DNA from: Uranotaenia lowii
Lineage: Eukaryota > Arthropoda > Insecta > Diptera > Culicidae
Length of the DNA: 64,000 bases
Direction: 5' to 3'
Assembly: GCF_029784155.1 (NCBI RefSeq)
Contig: NW_026597089.1
Location: 23,177 to 87,176 of the forward strand
Positions 33,183 through 46,638 of this stretch are shown here, piece by piece. The notes below the pieces were generated by a model. That model saw only the letters and a list, made by a program, of their open reading frames with translations. It searched no databases and was not told the origin of the DNA. The stretch's first letter is position 1. Every line of letters starts with the position of its first letter. The position numbers and the translations under genes are program-made.

Positions 33183-36100
33183 ATTCAAGGTTTTTCGCGC
33201 GCCCCCCGAGCGGAAAAAATCGAAAAAAATGATTTTTTGCCGAAAAATTTTCGAGTTTAAAATTTTGCAAGATTCAAAAAATTCAAGGTTTTTCGCGCGC
33301 CCCCCGAGCGGAAAAAATCGAAAAAAAATGATTTTTTGCCGAAAAATTTTCGAGTTTAAAATTTTGCAAGATTCAAAAAATTCAAGGTTTTTCGCGCGCC
33401 CCCCGAGCGGAAAAAATCGAAAAAAATGATTTTTTGCCGAAAAACTTACGACTTTAAAATTTTGCAAGATTCAAAAAATTCAAGGTTTTTCGCGCGCCCC
33501 CCGAGCGGAAAAAATCGAAAAAAATGATTTTTTGCCGAAAAATTTTCGACTTTAAAATTTTGCAAGATTTAAAAAATTCAAGGTTTTTCGCGCGCCCCCC
33601 GAGCGGAAAAAATCGAAAAAAATGATTTTTTGCCGACAAATTTACGACTTTAAAATTTTGCAAGATTTAAAAAATTCAAGGTTTTTCGCGCGCCCCCCGA
33701 GCGGAAAAAATCGAAAAAAATGATTTTTTGCCGAAAAATTTTCGAGTTTAAAATTTTGCAAGATTCAAAAAATTCAAGGTTTTTCGCGCGCCCCCCGAGC
33801 GGAAAAAATCGAAAAAAATGATTTTTTGCCGAAAAATTTTCGAGTTTAAAATTTTGCAAGATTAAAAAAATTCAAGGTTTTTCGCGCGCCCCCCGAGCGG
33901 AAAAAATCGAAAAAAATGATTTTTTGCCGAAAAATTTTCGAGTTTAAAATTTTGCAAGATTCAAAAAATTCAAGGTTTTTCGCGCGCCCCCCGAGCGGAA
34001 AAAATCGAAAAAAAATGATTTTTTGCCGAAAAATTTTCGAGTTTAAAATTTTGCAAGATTCAAAAAATTCAAGGTTTTTCGCGCGCCCCCCGAGCGGAAA
34101 AAATCGAAAAAAAAGATTTTTTGCCGAAAAATTTACGACTTTAAAATTTTGCAAGATTCAAAAAATTCAAGGTTTTTCGCGCGCCCCCCGAGCGGAAAAA
34201 ATCGCAAAAATGATTTTTTGCCGAAAAATTTTCGAGTTTAAAATTTTGCAAGATTCAAAAAATTCAAGGTTTTTCGCGCGCCCCCCGAGCGGAAAAAATC
34301 GAAAAAAATGATTTTTTGCCGAAAAATTTTCGACTTTAAAATTTTGCAAAATTCAAAAATTCAAGGTTTTTCGCGCGCCCCCCGAGCGGAAAAAATCGAA
34401 AAAAATGATTTTTTGCCGAAAAATTTTCGAGTTTAAAATTTTGCAAGATTCAAAAAATTCAAGGTTTTTCGCGCGCCCCCCGAGCGGAAAAAATCGAAAA
34501 AAATGATTTTTTGCCGAAAAATTTTCGAGTTTAAAATTTTGCAAGATTCAAAAAATTCAAGGTTTTTCGCGCGCCCCCCGAGCGGAAAAAATCGAAAAAA
34601 ATGATTTTTTGCCGAAAAATTTTCGAGTTTAAAATTTTGCAAGATTCAAAAAATTCAAGGTTTTTGGCGCGCCCCCCGAGCGGAAAAAATCGAAAAAAAT
34701 GATTTTTTGCCGAAAAATTTTCGAGTTTAAAATTTTGCAAGATTCAAAAAATTCAAGGTTTTTCGCGCGCCCCCCGAGCGGAAAAAATCGAAAAAAATGA
34801 TTTTTTGCCGAAAAATTTTCGACTTTAAAATTTTGCGTGATTCAAAAAATTCAAGGTTTTTCGCGCGCCCCCCGAGCGGAAAAAATCGAAAAAAATGATT
34901 TTTTGCCGAAAAATTTTCGAGTTTAAAATTTTGCAAGATTCAAAAAATTCAAGGTTTTTCGCGCGCCCCCCGAGCGGAAAAAATCGAAAAAAATGATTTT
35001 TTGCCGAAAAATTTTCGAGTTTAAAATTTTGCAAGATTCAAAAAATTCAAGGTTTTTCGCGCGCCTCCCGAGCGGAAAAAATCGAAAAAAATGATTTTTT
35101 GCCGAAAAATTTTCGACTTTAAAATTTTGCAAGATTCAAAAAATTCAAGGTTTTTTGCGCGCCCCCCGAGCGGAAAAAATCGAAAAAAATGATTTTTTTG
35201 CCGAAAAATTTTCGAGTTTAAAATTTTGCAAGATTCAAAAAATTCAAGGTTTTTCGCGCGCCCCCCGAGCGGAAAAAATCGAAAAAAATGATTTTTTGCC
35301 GAAAAATTTTCGAGTTTAAAATTTTGCAAGATTCAAAAAATTCAAGGTTTTTCGCGCGCCTCCCGAGCGGAAAAAATCGAAAAAAATGATTTTTTGCCGA
35401 AAAATTTTCGACTTTAAAATTTTGCAAGATTCAAAACATTCAAGGTTTTTCGCGCGCCCCCCGAGCGGAAAAAATCGAAAAAAATGATTTTTTGCCGAAA
35501 AATTTTCGAGTTTAAAATTTTGCAAGATTCAAAAAATTCAAGGTTTTTCGCGCGCCCCCCGAGCGGAAAAAATCGAAAAAAATGATTTTTTGCCGAAAAA
35601 TTTTCGAGTTTAAAATTTTGCAAGATTCAAAAAATTCAAGGTTTTTCGCGCGCCTCCCGAGCGGAAAAAATCGAAAAAAATGATTTTTTGCCGAAAAATT
35701 TTCGACTTTAAAATTTTGCAAGATTCAAAAAATTCAAGGTTTTTCGCGCGCCCCCCGAGCGGAAAAAATCGAAAAAAATGATTTTTTTGCCGAAAAATTT
35801 TCGAGTTTAAAATTTTGCAAGATTCAAAAAATTCAAGGTTTTTCGCGCGCCCCCCGAGCGGAAAAAATCGAAAAAAATGATTTTTTGCCGAAAAATTTTC
35901 GACTTTAAAATTTTGCAAGATTTAAAAAATTCAAGGTTTTTCGCGCGCCCCCCGAGCGGAAAAAATCGAAAAAAATGATTTTTTGCCGAAAAATTTTCGA
36001 CTTTAAAATTTTGCAAGATTCAAAAAATTCAAGGTTTTTCGCGCGCCCCCCGAGCGGAAAAAATCGAAAAAAATGATTTTTTGCCGACAAATTTTCGAGT

Positions 36101-36185
36101 TTAAAATTTTGCAAGATTCAAAATATTCAAGGTTTTTCGCGCGCCCCCCGAGCGGAAAAAATCGAAAAAAATGATTTTTTGCCGA
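33183..36185 (+). repeat. 30-unit HOR, copy C
   Basis: It repeats copy B in the same unit order: GCAAAATTCAAAAATTC (~34347), TTTTGGCGCGCC (~34666), GCGTGATTC (34835), CCTCCCGAGCGG, GGTTTTTTGCGCG (~35153), AAAACATTC (~35435) and AAAATATTC (36123). Private changes are AAACTTACG at about 33444, AAAAAAAAGATTTTTTG near 34113 and TCGCAAAAATG near 34203. Correspondence ends at 36186. Confidence 0.88.
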
Positions 36186-38570
36186 CAAATTTTCGAGTTT
36201 AAAATTTTGCAAGATTCAAAAAATTCAAGGTTTTTCGCGCGCCCCCCGAGCGGAAAAAATCGATAAAAATGATTTTTTGCCGAAAAATTTTCGAGTTTAA
36301 AATTTTGCAAGATTAAAAAAATTCAAGGTTTTTCGCGCGCCCCCCGAGCGGAAAAAATCGAAAAAAATGATTTTTTGCCGAAAAATTTTCGACTTTAAAA
36401 TTTTGCAAGATTTAAAAAATTCAAGGTTTTTCGCGCGCCCCCCAAGCGGAAAAAATCGAAAAAAAATGATTTTTTGCCGAAAAATTTTCGATTTTAAAAT
36501 TTTGCAAGATTTAAAAAATTCAAGGTTTTTCACGCGCCCCCCGAGCGGAAAAAATCGAAAAAAATGATTTTTTGCCGAAAAATTTTCGAGTTTAAAATTT
36601 TGCAAGATTCAAAAAATTCAAGGTTTTTCGCGCGCCCCCCGAGCGGAAAAAATCGAAAAAAATGATTTTTTGCCGAAAAATTTTCGAGTTTAAAATTTTG
36701 CAAGATTCAAAAAATTCAAGGTTTTTTGCGCGCCCCCCGAGCGGAAAAAATCGAAAAAAATGATTTTTTGCCGAAAAATTTTCGACTTTAAAATTTTGCA
36801 AGATTAAAAAAATTCAAGGTTTTTCGCGCGCCCCCCGAGCGGAAAAAATCGAAAAAAATGATTTTTTGCCGAAAAATTTACGACTTTAAAATTTTGCAAG
36901 ATTCAAAAAATTCAAGGTTTTTCGCGCGCCCCCCGAGCGGAAAAAATCGAAAAAAATGATTTTTTGCCGACAAATTTTCGAGTTTAAAATTTTGCAAGAT
37001 TCAAAAAATTCAAGGTTTTTCGCGCGCCCCCCGAGCGGAAAAAATCGAAAAAAAAAGATTTTTTGCCGAAAAATTTACGACTTTAAAATTTTGCAAGATT
37101 AAAAAAATTCAAGGTTTTTCGCGCGCCCCCCGAGCGGAAAAAATCGAAAAAAAAGATTTTTTGCCGAAAAATTTACGAGTTTAAAATTTTGCAAGATTCA
37201 AAAAATTCAAGGTTTTTCGCGCGCCCCCCGAGCGGAAAAAATCGAAAAAAATGATTTTTTGCCGAAAAATTTACGACTTTAAAATTTTGCAAGATTCAAA
37301 AAATTCAAGGTTTTTCGCGCGCCCCCCGAGCGGAAAAAATCGAAAAAAATGATTTTTTGCCGAAAAATTTTCGAGTTTAAAATTTTGCAAGATTCAAAAA
37401 ATTCAAGGTTTTTCGCGCGCCCCCCGAGCGGAAAAAATCGAAAAAAATGATTTTTTGCCGAAAAATTTTCGAGTTTAAAATTTTGCAAGATTCAAAAAAT
37501 TCAAGGTTTTTCGCGCGCCCCCCGAGCGGAAAAAATCGAAAAAAATGATTTTTTGCCGAAAAATTTTCGAGTTTAAAATTTTGCAAGATTCAAAAAATTC
37601 AAGGTTTTTCGCGCGCCCCCCGAGCGGAAAAAAATCGAAAAAAATGATTTTTTGCCGAAAAATTTTCGAGTTTAAAATTTTGCAAGATTCAAAAAATTCA
37701 AGGTTTTTCGCGCGCCCCCCGAGCGGAAAAAATCGAAAAAAATGATTTTTTGCCGAAAAATTTACGACTTTAAAATTTTGCAAGATTCAAAAAATTCAAG
37801 GTTTTTCGCGCGCCCCCCGAGCGGAAAAAATCGAAAAAAATGATTTTTTGTCAAAAAATTTTCGAGTTTAAAATTTTGCAAGATTCAAAAAATTCAAGGT
37901 TTTTCGCGCGCCCCCCGAGCGGAAAAAATCGAAAAAAATGATTTTTTGCCGAAAAATTTTCGAGTTTAAAATTTTGCAAGATTAAAAAAATTCAAGGTTT
38001 TTCGCGCGCCCCCCGAGCGGAAAAAATCGAAAAAAATGTTTTTTTGCCGAAAAATTTACGACTTTAAAATTTTGCAAGATTCAAAAAATTCAAGGTTTTT
38101 CGCGCGCCCCCCGAGCGGAAAAAATCGAAAAAAATGATTTTTTGCCGAAAAATTTTCGAGTTTAAAATTTTGCAAGATTCAAAAAATTCAAGGTTTTTCG
38201 CGCGCCCCCTGAGCGGAAAAAATCGAAAAAAATGATTTTTTGCCGAAAAATTTTCGAGTTTAAAATTTTGCAACATTCAAAAAATTCAAGGTTTTTCGCG
38301 CGCCCCCCGAGCGGAAAAAATCGAAAAAAATGATTTTTTGCCGAAAAATTTTCGAGTTTAAAATTTTGCAAGATTCAAAAAATTCAAGGTTTTTCGCGCG
38401 CCCCCCGAGCGGAAAAAATCGAAAAAAAATGATTTTTTGCCGAAAAATTTTCGAGTTTAAAATTTTGCAAGATTCAAAAAATTCAAGGTTTTTCGCGCGC
38501 CCCCCGAGCGGAAAAAATCGAAAAAAATGATTTTTTGCCGACAAATTTTCGAGTTTAAAATTTTGCAAGA
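35770..38570 (+). repeat. Rearranged copy of the 16.0-20.4 kb region
   Basis: From about 35.8 to 36.5 kb it matches 16.0-16.7 kb at offset 19779, including TCGATAAAAATG (36260), CCCAAGCGG (~36443) and TTCGATTTTAAAA (~36488). From about 36.6 kb it matches 18.9 kb onward (offset about 17647), including AAAAAAAAGATTTTTTGCC with TTTACGAG (~37145-37175). From about 37.93 kb the offset becomes 18039 (TGTTTTTTTGCC at 38039, CCCTGAGCGG at 38210). It lacks the equivalent of one 2133-bp copy and has about four extra units near 37.3-37.9 kb. Confidence 0.78.
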
Positions 38571-41500
38571 TTCAAAAAATTCAAGGTTTTTCGCGCGCCC
38601 CCCGAGCGGAAAAAATCGAAAAAAATGATTTTTTGCCGAAAAATTTTCGACTTTAAAATTTTGCAAGATTCAAAAAATTCAAGGTTTTTCGCGCGCCCCC
38701 CGAGCGGAAAAAATCGAAAAAAATGATTTTTTGCCGAAAAATTTTCGAGTTTAAAATTTTGCAAGATTCAAAAAATTCAAGGTTTTTCGCGCGCCCCCCG
38801 AGCGGAAAAAATCGAAAAAAATGATTTTTTGCCGAAAAATTTTCGAGTTTAAAATTTTGCAAGATTAAAAAAATTCAAGGTTTTTCGCGCGCCCCCCGAG
38901 CGGAAAAAATCGAAAAAAATGATTTTTTGCCGAAAAATTTTCGACTTTAAAATTTTGCAAGATTCAAAAAATTCAAGGTTTTTCGCGCGCCCCCCGAGCG
39001 GAAAAAATCGAAAAAAATGATTTTTTGCCGACAAATTTTCGAGTTTAAAATTTTGCAAGATTCAAAAAATTCAAGATTTTTCGCGCGCCCCCCGAGCGGA
39101 AAAAATCGAAAAAAATGATTTTTGCCGAAAAATTTTCGAGTTTAAAATTTTGCAAGATTCAAAAAATTCAAGGTTTTTCGCGCGCCCCCCGAGCGGAAAA
39201 AATCGAAAAAAATGATTTTTTGCCGAAAAATTTTCGACTTTAAAATTTTGCAAGATTCAAAAAATTCAAGGTTTTTCGCGCGCCCCCCGAGCGGAAAAAA
39301 TCGAAAAAAATGATTTTTTGCCGAAAAATTTTCGAGTTTAAAATTTTGCAAGATTCAAAAAATTCAAGGTTTTTCGCGCGCCCCCCGAGCGGAAAAAATC
39401 GAAAAAAATGATTTTTTGCCGAAAAATTTTCGAGTTTAAAATTTTGCAAGATTAAAAAAATTCAAGGTTTTTCGCGCGCCCCCCGAGCGGAAAAAATCGA
39501 AAAAAATGATTTTTTGCCGAAAAATTTTCGACTTTAAAATTTTGCAAGATTCAAAAAATTCAAGGTTTTTCACGTGCCCCCCGAGCGGAAAAAATCGAAA
39601 AAAATGATTTTTTGCCGAAAAATTTTCGAGTTTAAAATTTTGCAAGATTCAAAAAATTCAAGGTTTTTCGCGCGCCCCCCGAGCGGAAAAAATCGAAAAA
39701 AATGATTTTCTGCCGAAAAATTTTCGAGTTTAAAATTTTGCAAGATTCAAAAAATTCAAGGTTTTTCGCGCGCCCCCCGAGCGGAAAAAATCGAAAAAAA
39801 TGATTTTTTGCCGACAAATTTACGACTTTAAAATTTTGCAAGATTCAAAAAATTCAAGGTTTTTCGCGCGCCCCCCGAGCGGAAAAAATCGAAAAAAATG
39901 ATTTTTTGCCGAAAAATTTTCGACTTTAAAATTTTGCAAGATTTAAAAAATTCAAGGTTTTTCGCGCGCCCCCCGAGCGGAAAAAATCGAAAAAAATGAT
40001 TTTTTGCCGAAAAATTTTCGAGTTTAAAATTTTGCAAGATTCAAAAAATTCAAGGTTTTTCGCGCGCCCCCCGAGCGGAAAAAAATCGAAAAAAATGATT
40101 TTTTGCCGACAAATTTTCGACTTTAAAATTTTGCAAGATTAAAAAAATTCAAGGTTTTTCGCGCGCCCCCCGAGCGGAAAAAATCGAAAAAAATGATTTT
40201 TTGCCGACAAATTTTCGAGTTTAAAATTTTGCAAGATTCAAAAAATTCAAGGTTTTTCGCGCGCCCCCCGAGCGGAAAAAATCGAAAAAAATGATTTTTT
40301 GCCGACAAATTTTCGAGTTTAAAACTTTGCAAGATTCAAAAAATTCAAGGTTTTTCGCGCGCCCCCCGAGCGGAAAAAATCGAAAAAAATGATTTTTTGC
40401 CGACAAATTTTCGAGTTTAAAATTTTGCAAGATTAAAAAAATTCAAGGTTTTTCGCGCGCCCCCCGAGCGGAAAAAATCGAAAAAAATGATTTTTTGCCG
40501 AAAAATTTACGACTTTAAAATTTTGCAAGATTCAAAAAATTCAAGGTTTTTCGCGCGCCCCCCGAGCGGAAAAAATCGAAAAAAATTATTTTTTGCCGAA
40601 AAATTTTCGAGTTTAAAATTTTGCAAGATTAAAAAAATTCAAGGTTTTTCGCGCGCCCCCCGAGCGGAAAAAATCGAAAAAAATGATTTTTTGCCGACAA
40701 ATTTTCGAGTTTAAAATTTTGCAAGATTCAAAATATTCAAGGTTTTTCGCGCGCCCCCCGAGCGGAAAAAATCGAAAAAAATGATTTTTTGCCGAAAAAT
40801 TTTCGAGTTTAAAATTTTGCAAGATTCAAAAAATTCAAGGTTTTTCGCGCGCCCCCCGAGCGGAAAAAATCGAAAAAAATGATTTTTTGCCGAAAAATTT
40901 TCGAGTTTAAAATTTTGCAAGATTCAAAAAATTCAAGGTTTTTCGCGCGCCCCCCGAGCGGAAAAAATCGAAAAAAATGATTTTTTGCCGAAAAATTTTC
41001 GAGTTTAAAATTTTGCAAGATTCAAAAAATTCAAGGTTTTTCGCGCGCCCCCCGAGCGGAAAAAATCGAAAAAAATGATTTTTTGCCGAAAAATTTTCGA
41101 CTTTAAAATTTTGCAAGATTCAAAAAATTCAAGGTTTTTCGCGCGCCCCCCGAGCGGAAAAAATCGAAAAAAATGATTTTTTGCCGAAAAATTTTCGAGT
41201 TTAAAATTTTGCAAGATTCAAAAAATTCAAGGTTTTTCGCGCGCCCCCCGAGCGGAAAAAATCGAAAAAAATGATTTTTTGCCGAAAAATTTACGACTTT
41301 AAAATTTTGCAAGATTCAAAAAATTCAAGGTTTTTCGCGCGCCCCCCGAGCGGAAAAAATCGAAAAAAATGATTTTTTGCCGAAAAATTTTCGAGTTTAA
41401 AATTTTGCAAGATTCAAAAAATTCAAGGTTTTTCGCGCGCCCCCCGAGCGGAAAAAATCGAAAAAAATGATTTTTTGCCGAAAAATTTTCGAGTTTAAAA

Positions 41501-42178
41501 TTTTGCAAGATTCAAAAAATTCAAGGTTTTTCGCGCGCCCCCCGAGCGGAAAAAATCGAAAAAAATGATTTTTGCCGAAAAATTTACGACTTTAAAATTT
41601 TGCAAGATTCAAAAAATTCAAGGTTTTTCGCGCGCCCCCCGAGCGGAAAAAAACGAAAAAAATGATTTTTTGCCGAAAAATTTTCGAGTTTAAAATTTTG
41701 CAAGATTCAAAAAATTCAAGGTTTTTCGCGCGCCCCCCGAGCGGAAAAAATCGAAAAAAATGATTTTTTGCCGACAAATTTTCGAGTTTAAAATTTTGCA
41801 AGATTCAAAAAATTCAAGGTTTTTCGCGCGCCCCCCGAGCGGAAAAAATCGAAAAAAATGATTTTTTGCCGAAAAATTTTCGAGTTTAAAATTTTGCAAG
41901 ATTCAAAAAATTCAAGGTTTTTCGCGCGCCCCCCGAGCGGAAAAAATCGAAAAAAATGATTTTTTGCCGAAAAATTTACGACTTTAAAATTTTGCAAGAT
42001 TCAAAAAATTCAAGGTTTTTCGCGCGCCCCCCGAGCGGAAAAAATCGAAAAAAATGATTTTTTGCCGAAAAATTTTCGAGTTTAAAATTTTGCAAGATTC
42101 AAAAAATTCAAGGTTTTTCGCGCGCCCCCCGAGCGGAAAAAAACGAAAAAAATGATTTTTTGCCGACAAATTTTCGAG
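38571..42178 (+). repeat. Satellite units, no clear higher-order period seen
   Basis: About 37 units. Two nearby series look alike at an offset of about 588 bp (38.65-39.0 against 39.24-39.6 kb), each with a TTCGAC unit, two normal units and a GATTAAA unit. Private changes include CACGTGCC near 39571, ATTTTCTGCCG near 39710 and AAAACTTTGC near 40322. GGAAAAAAACG variants near 41.65 and 42.14 kb link it to 44.1-44.7 kb. Confidence 0.7.
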
Positions 42179-43132
42179 TTTAAAATTTTGCAAGATTCAA
42201 AAAATTCAAGGTTTTTCGCGCGCCCCCCCAGCGGAAAAAATCGAAAAAAATGATTTTTTGCCGAAAAATTTTTGACTTTAAAATTTTGCAAGATTTAAAA
42301 AATTCAAGGTTTTTCGCGCGCCCCCCGAGCGGAAAAAAATCGAAAAAAATGATTTTTTGCCGACAAATTTTCGAGTTTAAAATTTTGCAAGATTAAAAAA
42401 ATTCAAGGTTTTTCGCGCGCCCCCCGAGCGGAAAAAATCGAAAAAAATGATTTTTTGCCGAAAAATTTTCGAGTTTAAAATTTTGCAAGATTCAAAAAAT
42501 TCAAGGTTTTTCGCGCGCCCCCCGAGCGGAAAAAATCGAAAAAAATGATTTTTTGCCGAAAAATTTTCGACTTTAAAATTTTGCAAGATTCAAAAAATTC
42601 AAGGTTTTTCGCGCGCCCCCCGAGCGGAAAAAATCGAAAAAAATGATTTTTTGCCGAAAAATTTTCGAGTTTAAAATTTTGCAAGATTCAAAAAATTCAA
42701 GGTTTTTCGCGCGCCCCCCGAGCGGAAAAAATCGAAAAAAATGATTTTTTGCCGAAAAATTTTCGAGTTTAAAATTTTGCAAGATTTAAAAAATTCAAGG
42801 TTTTTCGCGCGCCCCCCGAGCGGAAAAAATCGAAAAAAATGATTTTTTGCCGAAAAATTTTCGAGTTTAAAATTTTGCAAGATTAAAAAAATTCAAGGTT
42901 TTTCGCGCGCCCCCCGAGCGGAAAAAAATTGATGATGATTTTTTGCCGAAAAATTTTCGAGTTTAAAATTTTGCAAGATTCAAAAAATTCAAGGTTTTTC
43001 GCGCGCCCCCCGAGCGGAAAAAATCGAAAAAAATGATTTTTTGCCGAAAAATTTACGACTTTAAAATTTTGCAAGATTCAAAAAATTCAAGGTTTTTCGC
43101 GCGCCCCCCGAGCGGAAAAAATCGAAAAAAAA
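42179..43132 (+). repeat. 954-bp block repeated at 44731-45684
   Basis: Offset 2552 bp (26 units plus 4 bp). Shared markers are CCCCCCCAGCGG (~42225), AATTTTTGAC (~42272), GGAAAAAAATCG (~42333) and the GAT spacer (42929-42939). The match ends where this copy has A8 and the other A7 (43133 against 45685). Confidence 0.86.
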
Positions 43133-44730
43133 TGATTTTTTGCCGAAAAATTTTCGAGTTTAAAATTTTGCAAGATTCAAAAAATTCAAGGTTTTTCGCG
43201 CGCCCCCCGAGCGGAAAAAATCGAAAAAAATGATTTTTTGCCGAAAAATTTTCGAGTTTAAAATTTTGCAAGATTCAAAAAATTCAAGGTTTTTCGCGCG
43301 CCCCCCGAGCGGAAAAAATCGAAAAAAAATGATTTTTTGCCGAAAAATTTTCGAGTTTAAAATTTTGCAAGATTCAAAAAATTCAAGGTTTTTCGCGCGC
43401 CCCCCGAGCGGAAAAAATCGAAAAAAATGATTTTTTGCCGAAAAACTTACGACTTTAAAATTTTGCAAGATTCAAAAAATTCAAGGTTTTTCGCGCGCCC
43501 CCCGAGCGGAAAAAAAACGAAAAAAATGATTTTTTGCCGAAAAATTTTCGAGTTTAAAATTTTGCAAGATTGAAAAAATTCAAGGTTTTTCGCGCGCCCC
43601 CCGAGCGGAAAAAATCGAAAAAAAATGATTTTTTGCCGAAAAATTTTCGAGTTTAAAATTTTGCAAGATTCAAAAAATTCAAGGTTTTTCGCGCGCCCCC
43701 CGAGCGGAAAAAATCGAAAAAAATGATTTTTTGCCGAAAAATTTTCGAGTTTAAAATTTTGCAAGATTCAAAAAATTCAAGGTTTTTCGCGCGCCCCCCG
43801 AGCGGAAAAAATCTAAAAAAATGATTTTTTGCCGACAAATTTTCGAGTTTAAAATTTTGCAAGATTCAAAAAATTCAAGGTTTTTCGCGTGCCCTCCGAG
43901 CGGAAAAAATCGAAAAAAAAGGATTTTTTGCCGAAAAATTTACGACTTTAAAATTTTGCAAGATTAAAAAAATTCAAGGTTTTTCGCGCGCCCCCCGAGC
44001 GGAAAAAATCGAAAAAAATGATTTTTTGCCGACAAATTTTCGAGTTTAAAATTTTGCAAGATTCAAAAAATTCAAGGTTTTTCGCGCGCCCCCCGAGCGG
44101 AAAAAAACGAAAAAAATGATTTTTTGCCGAAAAATTTTCGAGTTTAAAATTTTGCAAGATTCAAAAAATTCAAGGTTTTTCGCGCGCCCCCCGAGCGGAA
44201 AAAATCGAAAAAAATGATTTTTTGCCGACAAATTTTCGAGTTTAAAATTTTGCAAGATTCAAAAAATTCAAGGTTTTTCGCGCGCCCCCCGAGCGGCAAA
44301 AATCGAAAAAAATGATTTTTTGCCGACAAATTTTCGAGTTTAAAATTTTGCAAGATTCAAAAAATTCAAGGTTTTTCGCGCGCCCCCCGAGCGGAAAAAA
44401 TCGAAAAAAATGATTTTTTGCCGAAAAATTTACGACTTTAAAATTTTGCAAGATTCAAAAAATTCAAGGTTTTTCGCGCGCCCCCCGAGCGGAAAAAATC
44501 GAAAAAAATTATTTTTTGCCGAAAAATTTTCGAGTTTAAAATTTTGCAAGATTCAAAAAATTCAAGGTTTTTCGCGCGCGCCCCGAGCGGAAAAAATCGA
44601 AAAAAATGATTTTTTGCCGAAAAATTTTCGAGTTTAAAATTTTGCAAGATTCAAAAAATTCAAGGTTTTTCGCGCGCCCCCCGAGCGGAAAAAAACGAAA
44701 AAAATGATTTTTTGCCGAAAAATTTTCGAC
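43133..44730 (+). repeat. Satellite units of the GAT-marked family, diverged
   Basis: About 16 units. The first part follows the usual series after the GAT-marked unit (A8 units, GGAAAAAAAACG near 43512, CGTGCC with AAAAAAAAGGATTTTTT near 43.9 kb) but carries private changes: AAAAACTTACG near 43444, GATTGAAAAAATTC near 43571 and AATCTAAAAAAATG near 43813. The second part has GGAAAAAAACG units and GCGGCAAAAATCG near 44296. Confidence 0.72.
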
Positions 44731-45684
44731 TTTAAAATTTTGCAAGATTCAAAAAATTCAAGGTTTTTCGCGCGCCCCCCCAGCGGAAAAAATCGAAAAA
44801 AATGATTTTTTGCCGAAAAATTTTTGACTTTAAAATTTTGCAAGATTTAAAAAATTCAAGGTTTTTCGCGCGCCCCCCGAGCGGAAAAAAATCGAAAAAA
44901 ATGATTTTTTGCCGACAAATTTTCGAGTTTAAAATTTTGCAAGATTAAAAAAATTCAAGGTTTTTCGCGCGCCCCCCGAGCGGAAAAAATCGAAAAAAAT
45001 GATTTTTTGCCGAAAAATTTTCGAGTTTAAAATTTTGCAAGATTCAAAAAATTCAAGGTTTTTCGCGCGCCCCCCGAGCGGAAAAAATCGAAAAAAATGA
45101 TTTTTTGCCGAAAAATTTTCGACTTTAAAATTTTGCAAGATTCAAAAAATTCAAGGTTTTTCGCGCGCCCCCCGAGCGGAAAAAATCGAAAAAAATGATT
45201 TTTTGCCGAAAAATTTTCGAGTTTAAAATTTTGCAAGATTCAAAAAATTCAAGGTTTTTCGCGCGCCCCCCGAGCGGAAAAAATCGAAAAAAATGATTTT
45301 TTGCCGAAAAATTTTCGAGTTTAAAATTTTGCAAGATTTAAAAAATTCAAGGTTTTTCGCGCGCCCCCCGAGCGGAAAAAATCGAAAAAAATGATTTTTT
45401 GCCGAAAAATTTTCGAGTTTAAAATTTTGCAAGATTAAAAAAATTCAAGGTTTTTCGCGCGCCCCCCGAGCGGAAAAAAATTGATGATGATTTTTTGCCG
45501 AAAAATTTTCGAGTTTAAAATTTTGCAAGATTCAAAAAATTCAAGGTTTTTCGCGCGCCCCCCGAGCGGAAAAAATCGAAAAAAATGATTTTTTGCCGAA
45601 AAATTTACGACTTTAAAATTTTGCAAGATTCAAAAAATTCAAGGTTTTTCGCGCGCCCCCCGAGCGGAAAAAATCGAAAAAAAT
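44731..45684 (+). repeat. Second copy of the 42179-43132 block
   Basis: Same markers at +2552 bp: CCCCCCCAGCGG, AATTTTTGAC, GGAAAAAAATCG and the GAT spacer (45481-45491). Its right half is also the start of the block repeated at 48353. Confidence 0.86.
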
Positions 45685-46638
45685 GATTTTTTGCCGAAAA
45701 ATTTTCGAGTTTAAAATTTTGCAAGATTCAAAAAATTCAAGGTTTTTCGCGCGCCCCCCGAGCGGAAAAAATCGAAAAAAATGATTTTTTGCCGAAAAAT
45801 TTTCGAGTTTAAAATTTTGCAAGATTCAAAAAATTCAAGGTTTTTCGCGCGCCCCCCGAGCGGAAAAAATCGAAAAAAAATGATTTTTTGCCGAAAAATT
45901 TTCGAGTTTAAAATTTTGCAAGATTCAAAAAATTCAAGGTTTTTCGCGCGCCCCCCGAGCGGAAAAAATCGAAAAAAATGATTTTTTGCCGAAAAATTTA
46001 CGACTTTAAAATTTTGCAAGATTCAAAAAATTCAAGGTTTTTCGCGCGCCCCCCGAGCGGAAAAAAAACGAAAAAAATGATTTTTTGCCGAAAAATTTTC
46101 GAGTTTAAAATTTTGCAAGATTAAAAAAATTCAAGGTTTTTCGCGCGCCCCCCGAGCGGAAAAAATCGAAAAAAAATGATTTTTTGCCGAAAAATTTTCG
46201 AGTTTAAAATTTTGCAAGATTCAAAAAATTCAAGGTTTTTCGCGCGCCCCCCGAGCGGAAAAAATCGAAAAAAATGATTTTTTGCCGAAAAATTTTCGAG
46301 TTTAAAATTTTGCAAGATTCAAAAAATTCAAGGTTTTTCGCGTGCCCCCCGAGCGGAAAAAATCGAAAAAAAAGGATTTTTTGCCGAAAAATTTACGACT
46401 TTAAAATTTTGCAAGATTAAAAAAATTCAAGGTTTTTCGCGCGCCCCCCGAGCGGAAAAAATCGAAAAAAAATGATTTTTTGCCGAAAAATTTTCGAGTT
46501 TAAAATTTTGCAAGATTCAAAAAATTCAAGGTTTTTCGCGCGCCCCCCGAGCGGAAAAAATCGAAAAAAATGATTTTTTGCCGAAAAATTTTCGAGTTTA
46601 AAATTTTGCAAGATTCAAAAAATTCAAGGTTTTTCGCG
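45211..46638 (+). repeat. 1428-bp block repeated at 48353-49780
   Basis: Offset 3142 bp. The two copies share the GAT spacer, three A8 units, GGAAAAAAAACG (~46060 and ~49202), CGTGCC and AAAAAAAAGGATTTTTT. The match is bounded by 45210/48352 (A versus C) and 46639/49781 (T versus C). Confidence 0.88.
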
